Positions 44,057 through 52,079 of a DNA stretch of 64,000 bases are shown here, one piece after another. The notes beneath the pieces were generated by a model. The model worked only from the letters and a program-made list of their open reading frames with translations, did not search any database and was not told the origin of the DNA. The stretch is from LMUY01 sp965199105. GTDB taxonomy: Bacteria; Pseudomonadota; Alphaproteobacteria; Acetobacterales; Acetobacteraceae. Position 1 is the stretch's first letter; every line of letters begins with the position of its first letter. The position numbers were made by a program, and so were the translations under genes. The stretch lies in assembly GCA_965199105.1 (NCBI GenBank), contig CBDAQO010000002.1:1798001-1862000 (forward strand), read 5' to 3'.

Positions 44057-45364
44057 ATGACCGCCACCGCCATCTTGCTTGCCGCCGGGCTCGGAACGCG
44101 CATGAAGTCGGCGCTGCCCAAGGCGCTGCACCCGCTTGGCGGTCGCCCAATGCTGGCGCACCTGCTGAGCAACTGTGCGGCCGTGTTCGAGCGGGCGGTG
44201 GTGGTGGCCGGGCCCGACATGGCGGCGATGGCGGGCGTGGCGGCGCCGCACCCGGTGGTGGTGCAGCGCGAGCGGCTCGGCACGGCGCATGCCGCATTGC
44301 AGGCGGCGGCGCATTTCGGCGACGGTGACGTGGCGGTGCTCTACGCCGACAACCCGCTGATCCGCCCGGACACCCTGCAGCGTCTGCTGGCGGCGCGGGC
44401 AACGGCGGGCCTGGTGTTGCTGGCCATGCGCCCGGCGGACCCTGGCCGCTACGGCCGCGTCGTGGAAGGTGCGGCGGGGGTCGAACGGATCGTCGAGTGG
44501 GCGGACGCCTCCGAGGCCGAGCGGGCGCTCACCCTGTGCAATGCCGGCGTGCTGTGTGCCGCCGCGGCGGACATGCGGCGGTGGCTGGAGGCGGTGCGGC
44601 CGGCCCGCGCGGGGGGCGAGTACTACCTGACCGACGTGGTGGCGCTGGCCCGGGCCGAGGGGGTTCGCGTGGCGGCGGTGGAAGCGCCGGCGGCCGAGCT
44701 GCGCGGGGTGAACTCGCGGGCCGAACTGGCGCAGGCGGAGGCGACGCTGCAGCATTTCCTGCGCGAGGAGGCGATGGCGGCCGGCGCAACGCTCACCGCG
44801 CCCGAGACCGTCTTTCTCAGCGCCGACACCACCCTGGCGCCGGACGTGACGGTGGAGCCGAACGTCGTGTTCGGCCCCGGCGTCCGCGTGGCCACGGGCG
44901 CGCGCATCCGGGCGTTCAGCCATCTGGAGGGCTGCTCGGTCGGCCCCGGCGCGGTGGTGGGGCCCTATGCCCGGTTGCGGCCCGGCACCGTGGTGGGGGC
45001 GGAGGCGCATGTCGGCAACTTCGTCGAGCTCAAGGCGGCCACCCTCGGCGATGGCGCCAAGGCCAACCATCTCAGCTATATCGGCGATGCCAGCGTGGGC
45101 GCCGGCACCAACATCGGAGCGGGCACCATCACCGTGAACTATGACGGCTTCACCAAGCACCGCACCGAGATCGGGGCGGACGTCTTTATCGGCTCCAACA
45201 GCGCGCTGGTGGCCCCGGTGCGGGTGGGAGATGGCGCGCTGGTGGTGGCGGGCAGCACCATCACGCAGGACGTGCCGGACGACGCGATGGCGTTCGGCCG
45301 CGCCCGCCAGGTGGTCAAGCCAGGTCGCGCCGCCGCGTTCCGGGCCAAGCGGGAGACGCGCTGA
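44057..45364 (+). CDS. glmU: bifunctional N-acetylglucosamine-1-phosphate uridylyltransferase/acetyltransferase
   Basis: Makes UDP-GlcNAc for peptidoglycan and lipopolysaccharide. N-terminal uridylyltransferase (about 1-225) with LAAGLGTRMKSALPKALHPL; linker; C-terminal left-handed beta-helix acetyltransferase (about 245-435) with AHVGNFVELKAATLGDGAKA, NYDGFTKHRTEIGADVFIGS and SALVAPVRVGDGALVVAGS. 435 residues. Its stop overlaps the glmS ATG by one base, so the two amino-sugar genes are coupled. Confidence 0.96.
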   Translation: MTATAILLAAGLGTRMKSALPKALHPLGGRPMLAHLLSNCAAVFERAVVVAGPDMAAMAGVAAPHPVVVQRERLGTAHAALQAAAHFGDGDVAVLYADNPLIRPDTLQRLLAARATAGLVLLAMRPADPGRYGRVVEGAAGVERIVEWADASEAERALTLCNAGVLCAAAADMRRWLEAVRPARAGGEYYLTDVVALARAEGVRVAAVEAPAAELRGVNSRAELAQAEATLQHFLREEAMAAGATLTAPETVFLSADTTLAPDVTVEPNVVFGPGVRVATGARIRAFSHLEGCSVGPGAVVGPYARLRPGTVVGAEAHVGNFVELKAATLGDGAKANHLSYIGDASVGAGTNIGAGTITVNYDGFTKHRTEIGADVFIGSNSALVAPVRVGDGALVVAGSTITQDVPDDAMAFGRARQVVKPGRAAAFRAKRETR

Positions 45365-47181
45365 TGTGCGGCATCGTCGGCGTGCTGGGTGGCCGTCCGG
45401 CGGCGCCGCTGCTGCTGGAGGCGCTGCGCCGGCTGGAATACCGCGGCTATGACAGCGCCGGCATCGCCACGCTGTGCAACGGCCACATCGAGCGGCGACG
45501 CGCCCCGGGCAAGCTTGCCAACCTCGAGGCCGTGCTGGCACGCTTGCCGCTGCCGGGCACCACGGGGGTGGGGCACACGCGCTGGGCCACCCACGGCGCC
45601 CCCACCGAGGGCAACGCCCACCCGCATGGCACGCGCCGGGTCTCGGTGGTGCATAATGGCATCATCGAAAACCACGCCATCCTGCGCGAGGAGCTGGAGG
45701 CCGCCGGCCAGGTGTTCGAGACCGAGACCGACACCGAGGTGATCGCGCAACTGGTGGACCTGAACCTGCGGCGCGGCATGGCGCCACTCGCAGCCGCCCA
45801 GTCGGCATTCGGGCGGCTGGAGGGGGCCTACGCGCTGGCCCTGGTGTTCGCCGGACAGCATGGGCTGATGGTGGGGGCGCAGCACGGCGCGCCGCTGGCG
45901 GTGGGCTTCGGCGACGACGAGATGTTCCTCGGCTCGGACAGCCTGGCCTTGGCCCCGCTCACCCAGCGCATCGCCTACCTGCGCGACGGCGACCATGCCG
46001 TGCTGACCCGCGGCAGCGGCGCGTTCTTCGACGGTGCGGGCCGGGCGGTGGAGCGCGACATCCGCCGCACCGTCCACACCGGGGCGGCCATCGGCAAGGA
46101 CGGCTTTCGCCACTTCATGGAAAAGGAGCTGCACGAGCACCCGAGCGTGATCGGCCAGGTGCTGCAGCGGATGGTCGACCCGGCGACGCGCACGGTCGCC
46201 TTGCCGCCGCTGCCGTTCAGCCTGGCCGACCTGCCGCGCGCCACCGTCACGGCCTGCGGCAGCGCGTTCTACGCCGGGCTGGTGGCGCGCTACTGGCTGG
46301 AGAGCGAGGCGCGGCTGGCGACCGACGCGGATGTCGCGAGCGAGCTGCGCTACCGCGAGCCGCCGTTGGCGCCGGGCGGGTTGGCCCTGCTGGTGAGCCA
46401 GTCGGGCGAGACGGCGGACACGCTGGCGGCGCTGCGGTCGTTGCGCCGCGCCGGGCAGCACACGCTCAGCCTGCTCAACGTGCCGGAAAGCACCATGGCG
46501 CGGGAGAGCGACGCGGTGTTGGAGACGCTGGCCGGCCAGGAAGTGGGCGTGGCGAGCACCAAGGCGTTCACCGCGCAACTGACCACGCTGGCGTGTTTCA
46601 CCCTCGCGGTGGCGCGGGCGCGGGGCACGATCGCCGCCGAACGGGAGACGGCGCTGGTGGCGGCGCTGCTGGAGCTGCCGAGCCGCGCGGCGGACGCCTT
46701 GGCGCTGGACCTCTCGCGGGTGGCGACCCGGGTGGCGCAGGCGCGCGACGTGCTGTTCCTGGGCCGTGGCGGCTGCTTCCCGATTGCCATGGAGGGGGCG
46801 CTGAAGCTGAAGGAGATTAGCTACATCCACGCCGAGGGGTATGCCGCGGGGGAGATGAAGCATGGCCCGATCGCGCTGATCGACAGCGAGGTTCCGGTGG
46901 TGGCGGTGGTGCCGAGCGGTCCGTTGTTCGAGAAGACCGCGTCCAACCTGCAGGAAGCGGCGGCGCGCGGCGGCAAGCTCGTCGTGTTCACCGATGCGGC
47001 GGGGGCGGCCAAGTTGCGCCCCATTGCGGCCGAACTGGTGGTGTTGCCGACGGTGCATCCGTTCGTGGCGCCGATCCTCTACGCCATTCCAGTGCAGATG
47101 CTGGCGTACCAGGTGGCGCTGTTGAAGGGGACGGACGTGGACCAGCCGCGCAACCTGGCGAAATCGGTTACGGTGGAGTAG
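45364..47181 (+). CDS. glmS: glutamine--fructose-6-phosphate aminotransferase (isomerizing)
   Basis: Provides glucosamine-6-phosphate from fructose-6-phosphate and glutamine. The catalytic Cys follows the initiator Met (MCGIVGVLGG), as in all class II amidotransferases; RLEYRGYDSAGIA and VGHTRWATHGAPTEGNAHPH complete the glutaminase domain (about 1-225). Two SIS sugar-isomerase domains follow, with TACGSAFYAGLVARYW, SQSGETADTLAALR and LGRGGCFPIAMEGALKLKEI, ending NLAKSVTVE. 605 residues, full length. Confidence 0.97.
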   Translation: MCGIVGVLGGRPAAPLLLEALRRLEYRGYDSAGIATLCNGHIERRRAPGKLANLEAVLARLPLPGTTGVGHTRWATHGAPTEGNAHPHGTRRVSVVHNGIIENHAILREELEAAGQVFETETDTEVIAQLVDLNLRRGMAPLAAAQSAFGRLEGAYALALVFAGQHGLMVGAQHGAPLAVGFGDDEMFLGSDSLALAPLTQRIAYLRDGDHAVLTRGSGAFFDGAGRAVERDIRRTVHTGAAIGKDGFRHFMEKELHEHPSVIGQVLQRMVDPATRTVALPPLPFSLADLPRATVTACGSAFYAGLVARYWLESEARLATDADVASELRYREPPLAPGGLALLVSQSGETADTLAALRSLRRAGQHTLSLLNVPESTMARESDAVLETLAGQEVGVASTKAFTAQLTTLACFTLAVARARGTIAAERETALVAALLELPSRAADALALDLSRVATRVAQARDVLFLGRGGCFPIAMEGALKLKEISYIHAEGYAAGEMKHGPIALIDSEVPVVAVVPSGPLFEKTASNLQEAAARGGKLVVFTDAAGAAKLRPIAAELVVLPTVHPFVAPILYAIPVQMLAYQVALLKGTDVDQPRNLAKSVTVE

Positions 47182-47279
47182 GCGGTCGGCGATGACTGGC
47201 TTCGTGCGGCTGTGCGATCGTGGTTCGGGCGGGGTTTTCGCCACCCGGTTAACCCGGTCTCAACCGATTAGGCGCTAGG

Positions 47280-48284
47280 GTGCCGCCAGCTCCCGTGCTG
47301 GTGCTGGGCGGCGGCAATGCGCTCGGGGCGTATCACGCTGGCGCCTGGGCCGCGCTGGAGGAGGCTGGCGTGCTGCCCGCCTGGGTGGTGGGGGTCTCGA
47401 TCGGTGCGGTCATGGGCGCACTCATCGCGGGCACCGCGCCGGAGCATCGTCGGCAGGCGCTGCACCGGTTTTGGGCCCGTGCCAGCGCGTTCGATGCGGC
47501 GACGCAGTTGCCCGCCTTGTTCCGGCAGCCGCTGCAATACAGCCAGGCGTTGGCCAACCGGGCGTTTGGCTGGCCGCCGCTGTTCACCCTGCGGCCGCCA
47601 GATCTGGGCGTGGGCGAGGAGCGGCCCGGCCTGTTCGACACCGGGCCGATGCGGCGGCTGCTCACCGAGCTTGTCGACGTCGACCGCTTGAACGGTGGCG
47701 CCATGCGCTTCACCGTGGCGGCGGTCGATCTTGCCTCGGGCGAGGAGGTGGTTTGGGACACCACCCGGCAACGCATCGAGATCGACCACGTGATGGCGAG
47801 TGCCGCGCTGATCCCGGACTTTCAGCCGGTGAAGGTGGATGGCCGCTTGATGGTGGATGGCGGCCTCGGCGCCAACCTGCCTATCCACCTGGTGTTGGAA
47901 GAGGCGCTGGCGAGCGAGGTCACGCAGCGCCTGGCCTGCTTTGCCGTGGACCTGTTTCCACTCGCGGCGCCGCTGCCCCGCAGCGTGCTGCAGGCCGCGC
48001 AACGGCAGAGCGACCTGCTGTTCGCGAGCCAAACCCATCGCGCGCTGCTCGCTATGGTCCGGCGATGGGAAGGCCACGAGCCGGGGGCGGACCTGTTCAT
48101 CACCGCCTACAATGCCCTGGAGGCAGAGACCGCGCTCAAGGGGTTCGATTTCAGCCGCGGCAGCCTGGACCGGCGCAGCGATGCCGGGCTGCGCGACATG
48201 CGGCAGCTCGTCGCACTCTGGCGCGCGAAGGACGCCAGCAGCTCCGGCCTTGGCATCGAGCGTCTGCGGTCGCGGCCAGCGTGA
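47280..48284 (+). CDS. patatin-like phospholipase
   Basis: Serine-Asp dyad lipid hydrolase family. Seen: glycine-rich oxyanion loop VLVLGGGNALGAYHAGAWAA, nucleophile VVGVSIGAVMGALIAG (GxSxG), and the catalytic Asp in MVDGGLGANLP (DGG). 334 residues, GTG start at 47280. No signal peptide is apparent, so probably cytoplasmic or membrane-peripheral. It lies 98 bases after glmS and 127 bases before the photoactive yellow protein gene, on the same strand. Substrate not predictable. Confidence 0.85.
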   Translation: MPPAPVLVLGGGNALGAYHAGAWAALEEAGVLPAWVVGVSIGAVMGALIAGTAPEHRRQALHRFWARASAFDAATQLPALFRQPLQYSQALANRAFGWPPLFTLRPPDLGVGEERPGLFDTGPMRRLLTELVDVDRLNGGAMRFTVAAVDLASGEEVVWDTTRQRIEIDHVMASAALIPDFQPVKVDGRLMVDGGLGANLPIHLVLEEALASEVTQRLACFAVDLFPLAAPLPRSVLQAAQRQSDLLFASQTHRALLAMVRRWEGHEPGADLFITAYNALEAETALKGFDFSRGSLDRRSDAGLRDMRQLVALWRAKDASSSGLGIERLRSRPA

Positions 48285-48411
48285 GAGCGCTTTAGCGCAG
48301 GGCCGCCACGCCGCGCCGCCGCGGTATTGGAAGACGCTGGCGCGCCATCAGATTGGTGGCGATACATTAAGCTTTTTGGCCTATCATCGCGGCAAAATTG
48401 GGATGAGACGG

Positions 48412-48798
48412 ATGGAACTCGATACCAGAATCGAATTTGGTCAGGACGATTCCAGCAACGCTTTGGCGCGGATGTCTGCCGAGGACATCGACAAGCTGCC
48501 GTTCGGCGCCATCCAGCTCGATGCCGACGGTGTCATCCTGATGTACAACGCGGCGGAAAGCCAGATCACCGGGCGGCAGCGGGCGGACGTGCTGGGCCGG
48601 CACTTCTTCACGGAGATCGCGCCTTGCTGTGACACGCCGGTCTTTCGCGGCGCGTTCGATGAAGGCGTCAGGAGCGGCAAGCTGAACACCATCTTCACCT
48701 ACACGTTCGACTATCGGATGAGCCCGACGGCGGTGAAGGTGCACATGCGCAAGGCGATGGCGACCGACACGTATTGGGTGTTCGTCAAGCGCCTGTGA
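48412..48798 (+). CDS. pyp: photoactive yellow protein (PYP)
   Basis: Small blue-light sensor with a PAS fold and a covalently bound p-coumaroyl chromophore. 128 residues aligning along the whole length with Halorhodospira PYP: FGAIQLDADGVILMYNAAES, QITGR, FFTEIAPCCDTP, LNTIFTYTFDYRMSPTAVKV and YWVFVKRL. All pocket residues are present: Tyr45, Glu49, Thr53, Arg55 and chromophore Cys72 (Y42, E46, T50, R52, C69 in Halorhodospira numbering). A second Cys lies next to it (Cys73). I start at the ATG at 48412 by homology; ATG at 48403 is in frame. No tyrosine ammonia-lyase or coumaroyl-CoA ligase gene, needed for the chromophore, is in the window. Confidence 0.95.
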   Translation: MELDTRIEFGQDDSSNALARMSAEDIDKLPFGAIQLDADGVILMYNAAESQITGRQRADVLGRHFFTEIAPCCDTPVFRGAFDEGVRSGKLNTIFTYTFDYRMSPTAVKVHMRKAMATDTYWVFVKRL

Positions 48799-48811
48799 AT
48801 AGGGGCGCGGT

Positions 48812-48833
48812 GCCGGGCTGAGCCACTCCCGGC
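48812..48833. terminator. possible shared hairpin between convergent pyp and cytochrome genes
   Basis: GCCGGG/CCCGGC 6-bp perfect stem with a 10-base loop, placed 14 bases after the pyp stop and 8 bases after the end of the convergent cytochrome gene. No T run follows, so factor-independent termination is doubtful. Confidence 0.35.
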
Positions 48834-48840
48834 GGGCAGC

Positions 48841-49233
48841 TCAGCGCAGCGCCGACACCTCGGCCGGCGTCGGGGCCGCGTCGTGTCCACCGCCGAACCG
48901 CGCCTGCACATAGGCCACCACCGCGGCTATCTGATCGTCCGACAACGTGCGGCCGAACGGCGGCATCGCGGCTCGGCCGAACAGCACCCGCAGCTCGACA
49001 TACCGCACCGACGCGACGCGCGGGTTGCCGTCCAGCGCCGGGTAAGCGCCCGCGCCCACGGCGCCCTGGCCCTGCGGCATGTGGCAGCTTGCGCAGGCGG
49101 CGGCGTAGATGGCGGCGCCGGTCGCTTCGGTGAAGTGCGAGGCGCTGCCGAAGCTGGGCCCGGCATCGTCGGCATTCGCGTAGGACGGGCCTAAGCAGGC
49201 CAGCCCTAACACAACCATCGCCACCGCTCTCAT
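48841..49233 (-). CDS. periplasmic class I cytochrome c
   Basis: 130 residues with a signal peptide (AMVVLGLACLGPSYANA) and one haem c site, CASCHMPQGQG, followed by GAYPALDGNP; the axial Met is in AAMPPFGRTLSDDQIAAVV. Soluble mono-haem carrier. Its ATG overlaps the stop of the flavin amine oxidase upstream (ATGA), so the two are made together. This arrangement parallels nicotine dehydrogenase NicA2 and its cytochrome CycN, where the flavoenzyme passes electrons to a cytochrome rather than to oxygen; that role here is inferred. Confidence 0.9.
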   Translation of the reverse strand: MRAVAMVVLGLACLGPSYANADDAGPSFGSASHFTEATGAAIYAAACASCHMPQGQGAVGAGAYPALDGNPRVASVRYVELRVLFGRAAMPPFGRTLSDDQIAAVVAYVQARFGGGHDAAPTPAEVSALR

Positions 49234-50819
49234 CCCGCCAACACCTTGGCGTGCAGCCGGGTGATCGCGTCCAGGCTCGACAGCACCGCACCTTCCTGCC
49301 AGGCCGGGATGTAGGACGCATGCTCGCCGGCCAGCACGATGCGGCCGTCGATGGCGCACAAGTCGCGATAATGCGCGGCGCGGCTGGCCTCGGTCCATTG
49401 GCCGTAGCAGCCGAGCGTCCACGGCACGCGGTGCCAGCCGACCGCCATGCCGTTGTCGAACTCGGCGGCGTATTGCGGATGGATTTGCGCACCATAGGCG
49501 ACGGCGCGGCGGATGCGCTCGGCCGGCTCCAGCGAGGTGAACTCCATGGCGTAGGGGCCGAAGCTGTAGGCGCCCAGCAACACGCCCTTGCCGGCGCTGT
49601 TGTAGCCCGACGCCGGGTAGCCGATCAGCGAGATCGGCAGGTCGGTGTAGCTGATGCCACCGTAGATCGCCTCGTCCGTCTCCCAGAACCGCCGCTTGAA
49701 CTGCAGCCCGATCTTCACCACGGCGGCATACGGCACGGCGGCCACCGCCGCCACCATCGCCGGCGACACGTTCATTGGGATTTGGCTCAGGATGGAGAGC
49801 GGGATGGTGCAGACGCACCAGTCGGCGCGCGATTGGCCCGGCGCCCCGCTCGACGCGTCCTGCCATTGCGCCGTCACACCGCTGGCGTCCTGCTGGATGG
49901 CGACCACCTTGCGGCCTAGTTGCAGCACCGGCGCCACCTCGCGCTGCATGGCGCGGGCGATGGCGTCCATGCCGCCGACGGGTTGGAACAGCGCGGTCTG
50001 GTAGTCGTATTCGGCCGCGACGGCGAGCGCGCGCCACAGCCGGCTGCGCAGCAGGTCCGCCGGGGCCACCGGGGTGGACGGCACCGGCACGGCAGCCAGC
50101 CCGCCGCCGGGCGGTTTGTCCCAGCCGCGGCGCTCGCTGCTCTCCCAGCCGGTGCGATAGCGGTAGTCGCTGTCCAGCGCGCCCCAGCTCCGCAGCGAGG
50201 CGAGCAGGATCTCGGTGTCCTCCGCCGTTACCGTGTCGGCCAGCGCGTGGCCCTGCACCGCCTTGGCCAGCAAATCCGCCACCGTGCCGTGGAAGTCGGC
50301 CTGCACGGTGCGGTAGCGCTGCGGCTTGCCCGCGAACGCGCCGGTGGCGTGCAGGTAGGCGTTGTGGTTGACCTGGGTGAACGGCTCCAGCGCCACGCCG
50401 AGTTGCCGGCAATAGTCGAGCAAGGCGCGGTGGTGGTAGGGGATGCGCCATGGCCCGGGGTTGAGGTAGAGCCCGGCGTCGAACTGGCAGTCCTGCACCG
50501 CGCCGCCCAGTTCGGTGAAGCGGTCGCCGCCGCGCAGGGTCCAGGTGCGGCCGCCGGCACGCTGGTTGTACTCCAGCAGCTCCACCTGGTAGCCGGCCCG
50601 GCGCAGCTCCCGCGCCGCGACCATGCCCGCCACGCCCGCGCCCAACACCAGCACGCTGGCGCCGCCGGGTGCGGGGCTGAGGCTGACCGGGCCGGTGTAG
50701 GTGGACTCGGCGGCGTGGCCCAGGGCTGCCATCGCCAGGTACATCGCCGAGCCGCCCGCCGCCGCGCCGATCAGGCTCAGCAGGTCACGCCGGGTCGGGC
50801 GAGGAGGGGCGTCCGCCAT
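49230..50819 (-). CDS. Tat-exported flavin amine oxidase/dehydrogenase
   Basis: 529 residues. Twin-arginine signal PTRRDLLSLIGAAAGGSAMY at the N-terminus, then FAD-binding VLVLGAGVAGMVAARELRRA (about residue 55), the MAO-family motif EYNQRAGGRTWTLRGGDRFT, and the C-terminal FAD motif RIVLAGEHASYIPAWQEGAV. Expected to oxidise an amine in the periplasm. The coupled cytochrome c gene downstream suggests that it is a dehydrogenase using cytochrome as acceptor. No copper or topaquinone motifs. It is divergent from the solA-like gene, with 95 bases between them. Substrate unknown. Confidence 0.88.
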   Translation of the reverse strand: MADAPPRPTRRDLLSLIGAAAGGSAMYLAMAALGHAAESTYTGPVSLSPAPGGASVLVLGAGVAGMVAARELRRAGYQVELLEYNQRAGGRTWTLRGGDRFTELGGAVQDCQFDAGLYLNPGPWRIPYHHRALLDYCRQLGVALEPFTQVNHNAYLHATGAFAGKPQRYRTVQADFHGTVADLLAKAVQGHALADTVTAEDTEILLASLRSWGALDSDYRYRTGWESSERRGWDKPPGGGLAAVPVPSTPVAPADLLRSRLWRALAVAAEYDYQTALFQPVGGMDAIARAMQREVAPVLQLGRKVVAIQQDASGVTAQWQDASSGAPGQSRADWCVCTIPLSILSQIPMNVSPAMVAAVAAVPYAAVVKIGLQFKRRFWETDEAIYGGISYTDLPISLIGYPASGYNSAGKGVLLGAYSFGPYAMEFTSLEPAERIRRAVAYGAQIHPQYAAEFDNGMAVGWHRVPWTLGCYGQWTEASRAAHYRDLCAIDGRIVLAGEHASYIPAWQEGAVLSSLDAITRLHAKVLAG

Positions 50820-50914
50820 AGCAAAAGCCTAGGCGCCGGGCCGCGGCAGCGCAAACCCGGCCTTGCGGGCAGCGGAGATCACGCTAGGGTCGGCCATGCC
50901 GTTCATTCCGCGCC

Positions 50915-52078
50915 ATGACTGAAACTGCCGACGTCGTGGTCGTGGGGCTCGGCGCCATGGGCAGCGCCACCTTGCACCGGCTGGCGCTGCGCGGGGTGCG
51001 CGCGCTCGGCATCGACCGGTTCCACCCGCCGCACGATCGCGGCTCCACCCATGGCGAGACCCGCGTCACCCGGCTGGCGGTGGCCGAGGGCGCGGTCTAC
51101 GTGCCGCTGGTGCGCCGCTCGCACGAGATTTGGCGCGAGCTCGAGGCGCAAACCGGCGAACACCTGATGCTGCAGACCGGGATGCTGATGATCGGGGAGG
51201 GCGACGGCGCGCCCAGCCACGGCCAGGCCGGCTTCCTCGGCAGCACCATCGCCGCCGCCCAAGTGCACGGCATCGCGCACGAGGTGCTGGACAGCGGCGA
51301 AATCCGCCATCGCTACCCGCAGTTCCAAGTGCATGCGGCGGAGCGTGGCTACTTCGAGCCCAGCGCCGGCGTGGTGTTCCCGGAGCGCTGCGTGGCGCTG
51401 CAGCTCGCTTTGGCGCAGTCGCTCGGCGCCCGAATCCGCACCGGCGAGCAGGTGACCGCGATTGAGCCCTGCGGCGACGGCGTGGCCGTGGTCACCAGCG
51501 CCGGGCGGGTGGAGGCGGCGCGGGTGGTGCTGGCGGCCGGAGCGTGGCTACCGGGCCTGGTCGGCGGCGCGCTGACGCGGCTGATGGCGGTGCAGCGGCA
51601 AACCCTGCTGTGGTTCGAAACCGACGAGCCGGCGCTCTACGACCCGGCGGTCTGCCCGCTGTTCATCTGGCAGCATGGCCCGGCCGAAGCGGACTACCTC
51701 TACGGCTTTCCGCTGATGCCGGGCGCCACCGCGATCAAGGCCGCCACCGAGCGCTATGACGGCCATGTCGACCCGGATTTGGTCGACCGCAGCGTTCCGG
51801 CGTCCGAAGCGGCCGCGGTCTACCAGCGCCACCTTGCGGGCCGGCTGCGCGGCGTGAGCGACCGCGTGGTGAAGGCCGCCACCTGCCTCTACACGGTGAC
51901 GCCCGACGCCGGCTTCATCCTGGGGCGGATGGAGCAGGACGGCCGGGTGATCCTGGCCTCGGCGTGTTCCGGCCATGGCTTCAAGCACTCGCCGGCGGTG
52001 GGCGAACACCTGGCGGCGCTGGCCAGCGACCCGGCCCACGCGGCCGAGCCGACGTTCGCCCTGGCGCGGTTCGGCTGA
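50915..52078 (+). CDS. solA: monomeric sarcosine oxidase/N-methyltryptophan oxidase-like flavoenzyme
   Basis: Oxidises N-methyl amino acids with release of formaldehyde. 387 residues: FAD Rossmann motif DVVVVGLGAMGSATLHRLAL at residues 6-25, RGSTHGETRVTRLAV (the STHGETR signature of the MSOX/SolA family), and the covalent-flavin Cys in KAATCLYTVTPD near residue 325; ASACSGHGFKHSPAVGE ends the FAD site. No signal peptide, so cytoplasmic. Divergent from the periplasmic amine oxidase and convergent with an amino-acid permease, so this stretch looks devoted to amine and amino-acid use. Confidence 0.88.
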   Translation: MTETADVVVVGLGAMGSATLHRLALRGVRALGIDRFHPPHDRGSTHGETRVTRLAVAEGAVYVPLVRRSHEIWRELEAQTGEHLMLQTGMLMIGEGDGAPSHGQAGFLGSTIAAAQVHGIAHEVLDSGEIRHRYPQFQVHAAERGYFEPSAGVVFPERCVALQLALAQSLGARIRTGEQVTAIEPCGDGVAVVTSAGRVEAARVVLAAGAWLPGLVGGALTRLMAVQRQTLLWFETDEPALYDPAVCPLFIWQHGPAEADYLYGFPLMPGATAIKAATERYDGHVDPDLVDRSVPASEAAAVYQRHLAGRLRGVSDRVVKAATCLYTVTPDAGFILGRMEQDGRVILASACSGHGFKHSPAVGEHLAALASDPAHAAEPTFALARFG

Positions 52079-52079
52079 G

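Noticed and set aside
45139..47244. 701-residue open frame on the minus strand over glmS
   Set aside because: Antisense shadow of glmU-glmS in GC-rich DNA; rich in Arg, Gln and His and with no recognisable domain, while the plus strand is clearly glmS.
48285..48411. Sigma-70 promoter for pyp
   Set aside because: The region is locally AT-rich with TATCAT at 48382, but the nearest TTGGTG is 23 bases away, too far for a normal spacer.
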